Shown here one piece after another: positions 43,913 to 53,192 of a DNA stretch of 64,000 nt (the stretch's first letter is position 1; each line of letters starts with the position of its first letter). The stretch spans positions 3,658,001-3,722,000 of the forward strand of contig NZ_CP029608.1 in assembly GCF_003352185.1 (NCBI RefSeq). The letters run 5' to 3'. Source of the stretch: Pseudomonas kribbensis. Lineage in GTDB: Bacteria > Pseudomonadota > Gammaproteobacteria > Pseudomonadales > Pseudomonadaceae. The position numbers and the translations under genes were made by a program. The notes beneath the pieces are model-generated. The model did no database searches. It was not told the origin of the DNA and saw only the letters and a list, made by a program, of their open reading frames with translations.

Positions 43913-43941
43913 TTGGCGATCCGGGAGCTGGCACGTATGAT
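43913..43941 (+). promoter_or_regulatory. Putative sigma-70 promoter of the mrp operon
   Basis: TTGGCG and TATGAT separated by exactly 17 bases, about 30 bases before the mrpA ATG. The fit to the -35/-10 consensus is good (4/6 and 5/6). Confidence 0.6.
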
Positions 43942-43971
43942 GCTTCACAAACTTCCGCAGATTAGAAGCCT

Positions 43972-46872
43972 ATGTCCCTGATAGTTCTACTGCTTCTGCC
44001 TTTTGTGGGCAGCTGTCTGGCAGCCGTGCTGCCGCACAACGCACGTAACGCCGAATCCCTGCTGGCGGGCCTGGTCGCTTTGATCGGGACTGTCTCGGTC
44101 GCCATGCTGTACCCGCAAATTGCCCACGGCGGCGTGATCCGCGAAGAGTTTACGTGGCTGCCCAGCCTGGGCCTGAACTTCGTCCTGCGCATGGACGGCT
44201 TCGCCTGGCTGTTCTCGATGCTGGTGCTGGGCATCGGCACCCTCGTTTCCTTATATGCCCGTTATTACATGTCGCCGGATGATCCGGTGCCGCGTTTCTT
44301 CGCGTTCTTCCTGGCCTTCATGGGCGCCATGCTCGGGCTGGTGATTTCCGGCAACCTGATCCAGATCGTGTTTTTCTGGGAGCTGACCAGCCTCTTCTCG
44401 TTCCTGTTGATCGGCTACTGGCACCATCGTCACGACGCCCGGCGCGGCGCCTACATGGCGCTGATGGTCACCGGTGCGGGAGGATTGTGCCTGCTGGCGG
44501 GGGTCATGATCCTCGGCCATGTGGTCGGCAGCTATGACCTGGACAAGGTCCTGGCCGCCGGCGATCTGATTCGTGCACATGCCCTCTACCCCATCCTGCT
44601 TCCCCTCATTCTCATCGGCGCCCTCAGCAAAAGCGCCCAGTTCCCCTTCCACTTCTGGCTGCCCCACGCGATGGCGGCGCCGACACCGGTTTCGGCCTAT
44701 CTGCACTCGGCGACCATGGTCAAGGCCGGGGTCTTCCTGCTTGCACGGTTGTGGCCGTCGCTGTCCGGCAGCGAAGAATGGTTCTACATCGTCAGCGGCG
44801 CTGGTGCCGCCACTCTGTTGCTCGGCGCGTACTGCGCGATGTTCCAGAACGACCTCAAGGGTCTGCTGGCATACTCGACCATCAGCCACCTCGGCCTGAT
44901 CACGTTGCTGCTGGGCCTGAACAGTCCGCTGGCAGCGGTCGCCGCGGTATTCCACATTCTCAACCACGCGACCTTCAAGGCTTCGCTGTTCATGGCCGCC
45001 GGGATCATCGACCACGAAAGTGGCACCCGCGATATCCGCAAACTCAACGGCCTGTTCAAACTGATTCCGTTCACCGCCACGCTGGCGATGGTGGCCAGTG
45101 CCTCCATGGCCGGCGTGCCGCTGCTCAACGGTTTCCTGTCGAAAGAGATGTTCTTCGCCGAAACCGTGTTCATCAACGCCACCGCGTGGGTTGAAGCGAC
45201 ACTGCCAATCGTCGCGACCATCGCCGGCACGTTCAGCGTTGCCTACTCGCTGCGTTTCACCGTCGACGTGTTCTTCGGCCCCACCGCCACCGACCTGCCC
45301 CACACCCCGCACGAACCGCCACGCTGGATGCGTGCACCGGTTGAACTGCTGGTGTTCACCTGCCTGCTGGTAGGGATTTTCCCGGCCCAGATCGTCGGCC
45401 CGTTGCTGGCGGCGGCTGCACTGCCGGTAGTCGGCGGCGTACTTCCGGAGTACAGCCTGGCGATCTGGCACGGTCTCAACGCACCGATGATCATGAGCCT
45501 GATCGCCATGTCCGGCGGCATCGTGGTCTATCTGCTGCTGCGCAACCAGCTCAAGCGCGGCCGCTTCAAGTTCCCGCCGCTGGTGGGCCGCTTCAACGGC
45601 AAGCGCCTGTTCGAGCGCAGCCTGGTGGCGATGATGCGTCTGGCTCGCCGACTGGAACGGCGGATCGGCACCAAACGCCTGCAAACCCAGCTGTTCCTGA
45701 TGGTGCTGGCGGCGGTGCTCGCCGGGCTGATCCCGATGCTGCACAGCAGCCTGAGCTGGGGCGACCGGCCGAAAATTCCCGGCTCCATCGTGTTCGTGAC
45801 CCTGTGGCTGCTGGCAATCGCCTGCGCCCTCGGCGCCGCGTGGCAGGCCAAGTATCACCGTCTCGCCGCCCTGACCATGGTCAGCGTCTGCGGGCTGATG
45901 ACCTGCGTGACCTTCGTCTGGTTCTCGGCACCGGATCTGGCCCTGACGCAACTGGTGGTCGAAGTGGTGACCACGGTGCTGATCCTGCTCGGCCTGCGCT
46001 GGCTGCCACGGCGGATCGAAGAGGTTTCGCCGTTGCCAAGCAGCCTGCGCAAGGCGCGAGTACGGCGTTTGCGCGACTTGCTGCTGTCGATTGCCGTCGG
46101 CGGTGGCATGGCGCTGCTGTCCTACGCGATGCTGACCCGGCAGACGCCGAACGACATTTCCTCGTTCTATCTGAGCCGCGCCTTGCCTGAAGGTGGCGGC
46201 AGCAACGTGGTCAACGTGATGCTGGTGGACTTCCGTGGTTTCGACACCCTCGGGGAAATCACCGTACTGGTAGCCGTGGCGCTGACCGTGTTCGCCCTGC
46301 TGCGCCGCTTCCGCCCACCGAAAGAAAGCCTGCAACTGCCAGCCCAGCAACGCCTGCTGGCGCCGGACGTGGTCACCGATCTGGTCAACCCGCGTTCGGC
46401 CAGCGACACCGCGCTCGGCTTCATGATGGTGCCGGCGGTGCTGGTGCGCCTGCTGCTGCCCATTGCACTGGTGGTGTCGTTCTATCTGTTCATGCGTGGA
46501 CACAACCAGCCGGGTGGCGGCTTCGTCGCCGGTCTGGTGATGTCGGTGGCGTTCATCCTGCAATACATGGTCGCCGGCACCCAATGGGTGGAGGCGCAAA
46601 TGAGCCTGCGACCGTTGCGCTGGATGGGTACCGGACTGCTGTTCGCCACGGTCACCGGTCTCGGCGCAATGCTGGTGGGCTATCCGTTCCTCACCACGCA
46701 TACCTGGCACTTCAGTCTGCCGGTGCTGGGCGATATCCATATCGCCAGTGCATTGTTCTTCGACATCGGCGTGTATGCAGTGGTGGTCGGTTCAACACTG
46801 TTGATCCTCACCGCCCTCGCCCACCAGTCGGTCCGGGGTCACAAAACCGCTGCCATCAAAGGAGCCGTCTGA
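43972..46872 (+). CDS. mrpA: Mrp/Sha cation:proton antiporter subunit A (fused A+B)
   Basis: Inner-membrane subunit of 966 residues. An N-terminal NuoL/ND5-like proton-conducting domain has the key FWELTSLFSFLLIGYW (~133), the conserved Lys regions SKSAQFPFHFWLPHAM (~219) and TFKASLFMAAGIIDHE (~333). The C-terminal 250 residues carry an MrpB-like domain, so the usual B subunit is fused, as in gamma-proteobacterial Sha systems. The complex exchanges Na+ or K+ for protons and supports pH and salt tolerance. The TGATG junction couples it to mrpC. Confidence 0.94.
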   Translation: MSLIVLLLLPFVGSCLAAVLPHNARNAESLLAGLVALIGTVSVAMLYPQIAHGGVIREEFTWLPSLGLNFVLRMDGFAWLFSMLVLGIGTLVSLYARYYMSPDDPVPRFFAFFLAFMGAMLGLVISGNLIQIVFFWELTSLFSFLLIGYWHHRHDARRGAYMALMVTGAGGLCLLAGVMILGHVVGSYDLDKVLAAGDLIRAHALYPILLPLILIGALSKSAQFPFHFWLPHAMAAPTPVSAYLHSATMVKAGVFLLARLWPSLSGSEEWFYIVSGAGAATLLLGAYCAMFQNDLKGLLAYSTISHLGLITLLLGLNSPLAAVAAVFHILNHATFKASLFMAAGIIDHESGTRDIRKLNGLFKLIPFTATLAMVASASMAGVPLLNGFLSKEMFFAETVFINATAWVEATLPIVATIAGTFSVAYSLRFTVDVFFGPTATDLPHTPHEPPRWMRAPVELLVFTCLLVGIFPAQIVGPLLAAAALPVVGGVLPEYSLAIWHGLNAPMIMSLIAMSGGIVVYLLLRNQLKRGRFKFPPLVGRFNGKRLFERSLVAMMRLARRLERRIGTKRLQTQLFLMVLAAVLAGLIPMLHSSLSWGDRPKIPGSIVFVTLWLLAIACALGAAWQAKYHRLAALTMVSVCGLMTCVTFVWFSAPDLALTQLVVEVVTTVLILLGLRWLPRRIEEVSPLPSSLRKARVRRLRDLLLSIAVGGGMALLSYAMLTRQTPNDISSFYLSRALPEGGGSNVVNVMLVDFRGFDTLGEITVLVAVALTVFALLRRFRPPKESLQLPAQQRLLAPDVVTDLVNPRSASDTALGFMMVPAVLVRLLLPIALVVSFYLFMRGHNQPGGGFVAGLVMSVAFILQYMVAGTQWVEAQMSLRPLRWMGTGLLFATVTGLGAMLVGYPFLTTHTWHFSLPVLGDIHIASALFFDIGVYAVVVGSTLLILTALAHQSVRGHKTAAIKGAV

Positions 46873-47216
46873 TGGAAGAAGTCATCGCAATCGCCATCGG
46901 CGTGCTCGCCGCGTCCGGGGTCTGGCTGATCCTGCGTCCGCGGACATTCCAGGTGGTCATGGGCCTGTGCCTGCTGTCCTACGGCGTCAACCTGTTCATC
47001 TTCAGCATGGGCAGCCTGTTCATCGGCAAAGAACCGATCATCAAGGACGGAGTACCTCAGGACCTGCTCAACTACACCGACCCGTTGCCTCAGGCGCTGG
47101 TACTGACGGCCATTGTCATCAGTTTCGCCATGACCGCGCTGTTCCTCGTGGTGCTGCTCGCATCGCGGGGCCTGACCGGCACCGACCACGTTGACGGAAG
47201 GGAGCCCAAGGAATGA
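46872..47216 (+). CDS. mrpC: Mrp/Sha antiporter subunit C
   Basis: NuoK-like subunit of 114 residues with three helices (about residues 3-20, 27-49 and 75-97). VMGLCLLSYGVNLFIFSMGS is the typical second segment. The ATG shares a base with the mrpA stop, so an apparently longer frame starting inside mrpA is a shadow. Its stop overlaps the mrpD start by four bases. Confidence 0.93.
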   Translation: MEEVIAIAIGVLAASGVWLILRPRTFQVVMGLCLLSYGVNLFIFSMGSLFIGKEPIIKDGVPQDLLNYTDPLPQALVLTAIVISFAMTALFLVVLLASRGLTGTDHVDGREPKE

Positions 47217-48892
47217 CGGCGATGACACACCTGATCGCCGCACCGATTCTGCTGCCGCTGCTGACCGCCGCCATCATGCTGATGCTTGGCGAAAAGCACC
47301 GGCCGCTGAAGGCGAAGATCAACCTGTTCTCCACCATGCTGGGCCTTGTGGTTTCCCTGCTGTTGCTGCAATGGACCCAGACCACCGGCGTGCCCGGTTC
47401 CATCGGTGTCTACCTGCCGGGCAACTGGCAGGTGCCGTTCGGCATCGTGCTGGTGGTCGATCGGCTATCGGCGTTGATGTTGGTACTGACCGGGATCATC
47501 GGCGTCAGCGCCCTGCTGTTCGCCATGGCCCGCTGGGACGGCGCAGGTTCGAGTTTCCACGCATTGTTCCAGATTCAGTTGATGGGCCTGTACGGCGCGT
47601 TCCTGACGGCGGACTTGTTCAACCTGTTCGTGTTCTTCGAGGTGCTGCTCGCGGCGTCCTACGGTTTGCTGCTCCACGGCTCGGGCCGGGCGCGGGTGTC
47701 GTCGGGGCTGCATTACATTTCGATCAACCTGCTGGCCTCGTCACTGTTCCTGATTGGCGCGGCGCTGATCTACGGCGTCACCGGCACATTGAACATGGCC
47801 GACCTCGCCATGAAGATTCCGCTGGTGCCGGAAGCCGACCGCGGCTTGCTGCATGCCGGCGCGGCGATTCTGGCGGTGGCGTTCCTGGCCAAGGCCGGGA
47901 TGTGGCCGCTGAACTTCTGGCTGGTACCGGCCTATTCCTCGGCCAGTGCACCGGTGGCGGCGATGTTCGCGATCATGACCAAAGTCGGCGTCTACACCTT
48001 GCTGCGCCTGTGGACGCTGCTGTTCTCCGGTCAGGCCGGCGCTTCGGCCTACTTCGGCGGTGACTGGCTGATCTACGGCGGCATGGCGACCATGCTCTGC
48101 GCCGGCGTGGCGATCATCGCCGCACAACGCCTGGAACGCATGGCCAGCCTGAGCATTCTGGTGTCGGCGGGCATTCTGCTTTCGGCCGTGGGTTTCGCCC
48201 AGCCGAACCTGATCGGCGCGGCGCTGTTCTATCTGGTCAGCTCGACCCTGGCGCTGAGCGCGCTGTTCCTGCTGGCGGAACTCATCGAACGTTCACGCAC
48301 CGCCGTCGAAGTGCCGCTGGAAGACGAAAACGAGCTGCTGCCGCGTCCGCAGCAATGGCAGCCGCCAGTCAAGGGCATCAACCTCGACGATGACCAGAAA
48401 GCCGTGGTCGGCCAGGTGATTCCGTGGACCATGGCCTTCCTCGGCCTGAGCTTCATTGCCTGCGCACTGCTGATCATCGGCATGCCGCCGCTGTCGGGGT
48501 TCATCGGCAAGCTGAGCCTGATCGGCGCCCTGCTCAATCCGTTGGGGCTCGGCACTGGCGAACCGATCTCGAATGCTGCCTGGGCGTTGCTGGCACTGTT
48601 GATCCTGACCGGACTCGGCTCGCTGATGGCGTTCTCGCGCTTGGGCATCCAGCGCTTCTGGTCGCCGGAGGAACGCCCGTCGCCCGTGTTGCGCAAACTG
48701 GAATGCACGCCGATTTTCCTGCTGCTCGGCCTGAGCATCGCCCTGACCTTCAAGGCTGAACCGCTGCTGCGTTACACCCAGGCCGCCGCAGATGCGTTGA
48801 ACAACCCGCAGCAATACGTGATGGCGGTGCTTGGCACTCGCGCCGTACCGAGCCCGGAAGCCAAGGCTGCGCTGCTGGAGGTGCAACCATGA
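47213..48892 (+). CDS. mrpD: Mrp/Sha antiporter subunit D
   Basis: Second large NuoL/M/N-like subunit, 559 residues, about 14 helices. Conserved proton-path sites are visible: the Glu in FNLFVFFEVLLAASYGLLLHG (~141) and the Lys in FLAKAGMWPLNFWLVPAYSSASAPVAAMFAIMTKVGVYTLLRL (~223-250). A charged loop (residues ~365-400) is family-typical. Translationally coupled to mrpC and mrpE by ATGA overlaps. Confidence 0.94.
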   Translation: MTAMTHLIAAPILLPLLTAAIMLMLGEKHRPLKAKINLFSTMLGLVVSLLLLQWTQTTGVPGSIGVYLPGNWQVPFGIVLVVDRLSALMLVLTGIIGVSALLFAMARWDGAGSSFHALFQIQLMGLYGAFLTADLFNLFVFFEVLLAASYGLLLHGSGRARVSSGLHYISINLLASSLFLIGAALIYGVTGTLNMADLAMKIPLVPEADRGLLHAGAAILAVAFLAKAGMWPLNFWLVPAYSSASAPVAAMFAIMTKVGVYTLLRLWTLLFSGQAGASAYFGGDWLIYGGMATMLCAGVAIIAAQRLERMASLSILVSAGILLSAVGFAQPNLIGAALFYLVSSTLALSALFLLAELIERSRTAVEVPLEDENELLPRPQQWQPPVKGINLDDDQKAVVGQVIPWTMAFLGLSFIACALLIIGMPPLSGFIGKLSLIGALLNPLGLGTGEPISNAAWALLALLILTGLGSLMAFSRLGIQRFWSPEERPSPVLRKLECTPIFLLLGLSIALTFKAEPLLRYTQAAADALNNPQQYVMAVLGTRAVPSPEAKAALLEVQP

Positions 48893-49377
48893 AGCGCCTG
48901 TTCCCTGCTCCGTGGCTGTCGCTTGCATTGTGGTTGCTGTGGCTGGTGCTGAACCTGTCGATCAGCCCCGGCAACCTGCTGCTGGGGGCGGCACTGGGTT
49001 TCTGCGCGCCGCTGATGATGCGCAAGTTGCGCCCGCAACAGATCCATATCCGCCGCCCCGGCACAATCCTGCGATTGTTTCTGCTGGTCGGGCGCGACGT
49101 GATCGTCTCCAACCTGCAAGTGGCCTGGGGCGTTCTCAACGCCGGTCGCCGGCCACCCCGCTCACGATTCGTCAAGGTGCCGCTGGACCTTCGCGATGCC
49201 AACGGTCTGGCGGCGCTGTCGATGATCTGTACGGTCGTGCCCGGCACGGTGTGGTCGGAACTGGCGCTGGATCGCAGCATTCTGTTGCTGCACGTCTGGG
49301 ATCTGGATGACGAGGCGCAATTCATCGAGCACTTCAAGGTCACTTACGAGCAGCCGTTGATGGAGATTTTCGAATGA
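48889..49377 (+). CDS. mrpE: Mrp/Sha antiporter subunit E
   Basis: Small membrane-attached subunit of 162 residues: two N-terminal helices, then VSNLQVAWGVLNAGRRPPRSRFVKVPLDLRDANGLAALSMICTVVPGTVWSELA, the signature of MrpE. It is needed for activity of the other subunits. It starts in an ATGA overlap with mrpD and ends in one with mrpF. Confidence 0.93.
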   Translation: MKRLFPAPWLSLALWLLWLVLNLSISPGNLLLGAALGFCAPLMMRKLRPQQIHIRRPGTILRLFLLVGRDVIVSNLQVAWGVLNAGRRPPRSRFVKVPLDLRDANGLAALSMICTVVPGTVWSELALDRSILLLHVWDLDDEAQFIEHFKVTYEQPLMEIFE

Positions 49378-49652
49378 GCCCGCTGCTGTCGAATGCGATT
49401 CTGCTGACGCTGTTCCTGTTCTCGCTGGCGATGGTGCTGACACTGATCCGCCTGTTCAAAGGGCCATCGGCACAGGACCGGGTACTGGCGCTGGACTACC
49501 TGTACATCGTCGCCATGCTGATGATGCTGACCCTGGGGATTCGTTACTCCAGCGACACCTATTTCGAAGCGGCGCTGCTGATCGCGCTGTTCGGTTTCGT
49601 CGGCTCGTTTGCCCTGGCGAAATTCCTGCTGCGTGGCGAGGTGATCGAATGA
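49374..49652 (+). CDS. mrpF: Mrp/Sha antiporter subunit F
   Basis: A 92-residue subunit with three helices. The GPSAQDRVLALDYLYIVAML segment with its conserved Asp is the MrpF hallmark. In some systems this subunit also moves bile salts or cations by itself. Overlaps mrpE and mrpG by four bases each. Confidence 0.92.
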   Translation: MSPLLSNAILLTLFLFSLAMVLTLIRLFKGPSAQDRVLALDYLYIVAMLMMLTLGIRYSSDTYFEAALLIALFGFVGSFALAKFLLRGEVIE

Positions 49653-50011
49653 ACGCTGAATTGTCTCTGTGGGTGGAAATCCCGGTGGCGATCCTGCTGG
49701 TACTCAGCGGCGTGTTTGCCCTGATCGGCGCGACCGGCCTGCTGCGGATGAAGGACTACTTCCAGCGCATGCACCCGCCGGCGCTGGCCTCGACCCTGGG
49801 CGCGTGGTGCGTGGCGTTGGCGTCGATCATCTGTTTTTCCGCGCTCAAGTCCGGGCCGGTGCTGCACGCGTGGCTGATCCCGATCCTGCTGGCGATTACC
49901 GTGCCGGTGACCACCCTGCTGCTGGCGCGGGCGGCGTTGTTCCGCAAGCGCATGGCCGGGGACGATGTGCCGGCTGAAGTGAGCAGCCGACGCACCGAGA
50001 GCGGCAGCTAG
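49649..50011 (+). CDS. mrpG: Mrp/Sha antiporter subunit G
   Basis: A 120-residue subunit with three helices. GATGLLRMKDYFQRMHPPALASTLGAWCVALAS is the conserved centre. It closes the six-gene operon mrpA-C-D-E-F-G. The C-terminal tail is charged, and its stop overlaps the end of the convergent DUF3995 gene by four bases. Confidence 0.92.
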   Translation: MNAELSLWVEIPVAILLVLSGVFALIGATGLLRMKDYFQRMHPPALASTLGAWCVALASIICFSALKSGPVLHAWLIPILLAITVPVTTLLLARAALFRKRMAGDDVPAEVSSRRTESGS

Positions 50012-50448
50012 ATCCAGGCAACGGCCAACAGCCCGGCTCCCAATATCAGACACAGCGGCGAGTAGACCCAAGTGTCGAGCCGGGCAAACCGCGATCCCTT
50101 CACTTCCTTGAAGAAACCCACCAGTTCCGAATCGCCGATCGCCCTCGCAAACATCAGCAGCGCAATCGCACTGATCACCCATTGCAACGCCCAGTGATGC
50201 ACCGGGGAAAACCACCAGCCCACCCTCATGCAAACCAGTGCGGCAATCAGTAGCAGGGCCGCCGCCACCACCAGCGTGATCCAGCCTGACGCCTTGAACG
50301 CCGGCCTGAGGGTCAGCCCGCCGTTATCCACCGGGACCTGCGGTATCACCGCCACGGCCGCCCATTGCCCACCCATCGCCCAATACACATGCATCAGGCT
50401 GATCGCCGCAAATATCGTCACCAGCCATTGAGCCAACACAAAGGTCAT
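50008..50448 (-). CDS. DUF3995 membrane protein
   Basis: A 146-residue inner-membrane protein with four helices; the LMHVYWAMGGQW and IPQVP motifs are those of DUF3995. The ATG at 50448 has AGGA about 9 bases upstream; a longer frame upstream crosses the next promoter. Function unknown. It is convergent with mrpG and divergent from the DUF2946 gene. Confidence 0.85.
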   Translation of the reverse strand: MTFVLAQWLVTIFAAISLMHVYWAMGGQWAAVAVIPQVPVDNGGLTLRPAFKASGWITLVVAAALLLIAALVCMRVGWWFSPVHHWALQWVISAIALLMFARAIGDSELVGFFKEVKGSRFARLDTWVYSPLCLILGAGLLAVAWI

Positions 50449-50542
50449 GGTCGAGAATCCTTTCAAGAGGCTTGAACAAAACATCCTAGCCGGCATTTTT
50501 CCATGTGCACGACCGGTCGGCGGTGCGGTAAAGTGCCGCCCC

Positions 50543-50929
50543 ATGAAATTTACCCGTTCCGATCGCTCACTGCTGGCCTGGATGCTCTATTGCTGCGTCC
50601 TGTTCAACGTGTTCGCCTGCAGCATCGGTCACGGGCAAATGGTCGGGATGCAGCTCAACGGAATCGGTGGCCAGTTCTGCGCCGTCGACCCGAGCACCCA
50701 GGCGCCACTCGCGTCCAATCCTTCCGAAGAAAAACTGCCAACCCTGGCCAAGGCTTTCGGTTGTCCGCTGTGCTCCACTGGCGGCATGGGCCCGGCGTTC
50801 AACTCCAGCCTGACCCTGGCGATCCTGCCGGAACAACACAGTCCGCCGCTGCCAGTCATCGTCAGCGCCGACCTCCCTGCCCGCTTCACCTGGCCTTCGG
50901 CCAACCCCCGCGCCCCGCCGCTCGCCTGA
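50543..50929 (+). CDS. DUF2946 protein (metal-associated)
   Basis: A 128-residue protein with an N-terminal membrane anchor or signal (SLLAWMLYCCVLFNVFACSI) and a central FGCPLCSTGGMG motif with two Cys spaced C-x2-C. DUF2946 proteins are often encoded beside TonB receptors and copper or PepSY genes, and the CPLC motif may bind a metal. The ATG at 50543 is chosen because the longer frame crosses the promoter region. A TonB receptor gene follows after 93 bp. Confidence 0.8.
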   Translation: MKFTRSDRSLLAWMLYCCVLFNVFACSIGHGQMVGMQLNGIGGQFCAVDPSTQAPLASNPSEEKLPTLAKAFGCPLCSTGGMGPAFNSSLTLAILPEQHSPPLPVIVSADLPARFTWPSANPRAPPLA

Positions 50930-51022
50930 GTGACTTTGCCATTTTGATTTGTCAGCCCACTACGCCAACGCGTTGCGCTCGCCTGTGCGCTGACTCCTAG
51001 ACAAGCATTCAGGATTCAAACG

Positions 51023-53155
51023 ATGAAACAACTTACCTTGCTGGCGAGCCTGTGCGGCTGCCTGTCCGTAAACGTATGGGCGCAATCCACCGTGGATCTA
51101 GCGCCGATCACCATCGACGGCGAATCCGCCGCCGAACCTGGACTAAGCCTCGACCAGTCCAGCGGCATGGCTTCACGCCTCGGTTTGAGCGTGCGCGACA
51201 CCCCGGCCTCGGTGGCCATCGCCAATCGCAATGACATCGAGCGCCATGGCTCGCAAAACTTTCAGGACGCGGCCAACACTCTGCCGGGCGTGAACGCCAG
51301 TGCGCCGCCTGGCTTTGGCGGATTCGTCTCCTATCGCGGCTTTACCAGCAGCCAGATCACCCAGATGTTCAACGGCATCAATGTCTCTGGCGGATTGGCA
51401 CGGCCGGTGGACTCGTGGATCTATGACCGGGTGGAACTGGTTGGCGGCCCGTCGTCGCTGATCAACGGTGCAGGCTCGGTCGGCGGTTCGCTGAACTACG
51501 TGACCAAACTGGCCACTCGCGACGAGCAAGCCGCCGAAGGCCGGGTCAGCTACGGCACCTACGACACTACCGAAACCGCGTTCGGCCTCAACCACGCCCT
51601 GAGCCAGCCCGGCGCCGACGTGCAGCATTACGCGCGCCTCGACGTCAGCCACAACACCAGCAACGGCTACATCGACCGTCAGGAGCGCGATGCCTGGAGC
51701 ATGGCGTTCTCGCTGCTCAGCGACCTGACGCCGAACCTGTCGCACACCCTGGCCCTGGAATATCAGGACGAACACGAAGACAGCCCTTACTGGGGCACCC
51801 CGGTGCTCAACCCCAAGGCTGGCGAGTTGAAAATTGACCGGCACAACCGCTTCAACAATTACAACGTCGAGGACGGTCGCTACGAACAGCGGACGATCTG
51901 GGTGCGCTCGATCATCGACTACCGGATCAACGACAGCACGACCCTGCGCAACACGCTCTATCACCTCGACAGCCAGCGTGATTACCGCAACCTCGAAACC
52001 TATCAATACAACGCCGACAACAGCGCCGTGAACCGCTCCACTGCGTATCAGGTCCGGCATCAGGGTGAGCAGGACGGCAACCAGTTCGAACTGCGCCATG
52101 ACAACATCCTGTTCGGCCTCGCCACCACCTGGTCCGGCGGCTTCGAATACAAGGTCAACCAGACCACCAATTCGCCGCTCAACGTCAAAGGCGCCAGCAC
52201 CGTGGACCCGAACAATTATCGTCCGGGGCATTTCTATGACATTCCGGGCACGAAGCCCGGTTTTGTCAGTGACAAGACCAACGAGGTCACCACCAAAGCT
52301 TTGTTCGCTGAAAACCGTCTGGCACTGACCGACAAGCTTTCGTTGCTCACGGGTTTGCGCTATGACGACATAGACCTGGACGTGACCAACCATCGTGTGG
52401 TGACAGCGAGCAACCCGCGCCATCTCAAGCGCAGCTGGGAACCGGTCACCGGCCGCGTCGGCCTGACCTACCAGTTCATTCCGTCAGCCAATGTCTATGT
52501 GCAATACAGCACGGCCGCCGAACAACCCAATGGCACTCAGGACTTCGATGTTTCAACGGGCAAGCAATGGGAAATCGGCAGCAAGTTCGACTACCTGAAC
52601 GGGCGCGGTTCGGCGACGGTCGCGGCTTACACCATCGAGCGCAAGGACTTTGCCGTCACCGATCCTCTGGACCCGACCAACAGCATTCCAGTCGGCCAGC
52701 AGACGTCCAAAGGCGTCGAGATTGCCAGCTCCCTGCGGATCACCGACAAGCTGCTGGCCGAGGGCAACTTCGCCTGGGTCGATGCGCAGTACGATGAGTT
52801 CAACGAGAAGAACGCCGCCGGCGTGGTGGTTTCACGCAAGGGCAACACGCCGACCAATGTGCCGGACCGGGTCGGTAATCTATGGCTGACCTATGACTTT
52901 TCCCCACAGTGGCAAGGCGGGGTTGATGCGCGGTACGTGGCCTCGGTGTATGCAGACAATGCCAACACCATGACCGTGCCGTCGTACACGTTGTTCGGGA
53001 GTTTCCTCAGCTACAAGGTCGATTCGCAAACCACCGTCACCGGCCGGGTGCGCAACCTGACCAACGAGGTGTATGCCGAATTCGCCCATGTGTCGCCGGC
53101 GTATTACCTGGGCACGCCGCGCACCTTTGAACTGGCGGTACAAACCCGCTTCTGA
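51023..53155 (+). CDS. TonB-dependent outer-membrane receptor
   Basis: A 710-residue receptor for a siderophore or metal complex. Signal peptide (cleavage after VWAQ, about residue 21), then a plug domain with RDTPASVAIANRNDIERHG, DAANTLPGVNAS, YRGF and VELVGGPSSLINGAGSVGGSLNYVTK (about residues 55-170), and a 22-strand barrel ending in LAVQTRF with C-terminal Phe. No N-terminal STN signalling domain is present, so it probably does not regulate its own expression through an anti-sigma factor. No Fur-box-like 19-mer is seen upstream. Together with the DUF2946 gene it suggests copper or another metal rather than plain iron uptake. Confidence 0.9.
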   Translation: MKQLTLLASLCGCLSVNVWAQSTVDLAPITIDGESAAEPGLSLDQSSGMASRLGLSVRDTPASVAIANRNDIERHGSQNFQDAANTLPGVNASAPPGFGGFVSYRGFTSSQITQMFNGINVSGGLARPVDSWIYDRVELVGGPSSLINGAGSVGGSLNYVTKLATRDEQAAEGRVSYGTYDTTETAFGLNHALSQPGADVQHYARLDVSHNTSNGYIDRQERDAWSMAFSLLSDLTPNLSHTLALEYQDEHEDSPYWGTPVLNPKAGELKIDRHNRFNNYNVEDGRYEQRTIWVRSIIDYRINDSTTLRNTLYHLDSQRDYRNLETYQYNADNSAVNRSTAYQVRHQGEQDGNQFELRHDNILFGLATTWSGGFEYKVNQTTNSPLNVKGASTVDPNNYRPGHFYDIPGTKPGFVSDKTNEVTTKALFAENRLALTDKLSLLTGLRYDDIDLDVTNHRVVTASNPRHLKRSWEPVTGRVGLTYQFIPSANVYVQYSTAAEQPNGTQDFDVSTGKQWEIGSKFDYLNGRGSATVAAYTIERKDFAVTDPLDPTNSIPVGQQTSKGVEIASSLRITDKLLAEGNFAWVDAQYDEFNEKNAAGVVVSRKGNTPTNVPDRVGNLWLTYDFSPQWQGGVDARYVASVYADNANTMTVPSYTLFGSFLSYKVDSQTTVTGRVRNLTNEVYAEFAHVSPAYYLGTPRTFELAVQTRF

Positions 53156-53161
53156 AACACA

Positions 53162-53188
53162 GCGGCGAGGGAGAAACTCCCTCGCCGC
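53162..53188. terminator. Hairpin terminator after the TonB receptor gene
   Basis: GCGGCGAGGGAG / CTCCCTCGCCGC perfect 12-bp stem around AAA, between the convergent receptor and ProX-like genes. It has no T-run, so termination efficiency is uncertain. Confidence 0.65.
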
Positions 53189-53192
53189 GCTG

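Noticed and set aside
44251..46740. 829-aa open frame on the minus strand
   Set aside because: Antisense to mrpA; full of Gln, His and Arg repeats, a product of the reverse complement of membrane-protein codons.
50930..51022. Fur box before the TonB receptor gene
   Set aside because: No GATAATGATTATCATTATC-like stretch or partial repeat of NATWAT units is present in this gap.
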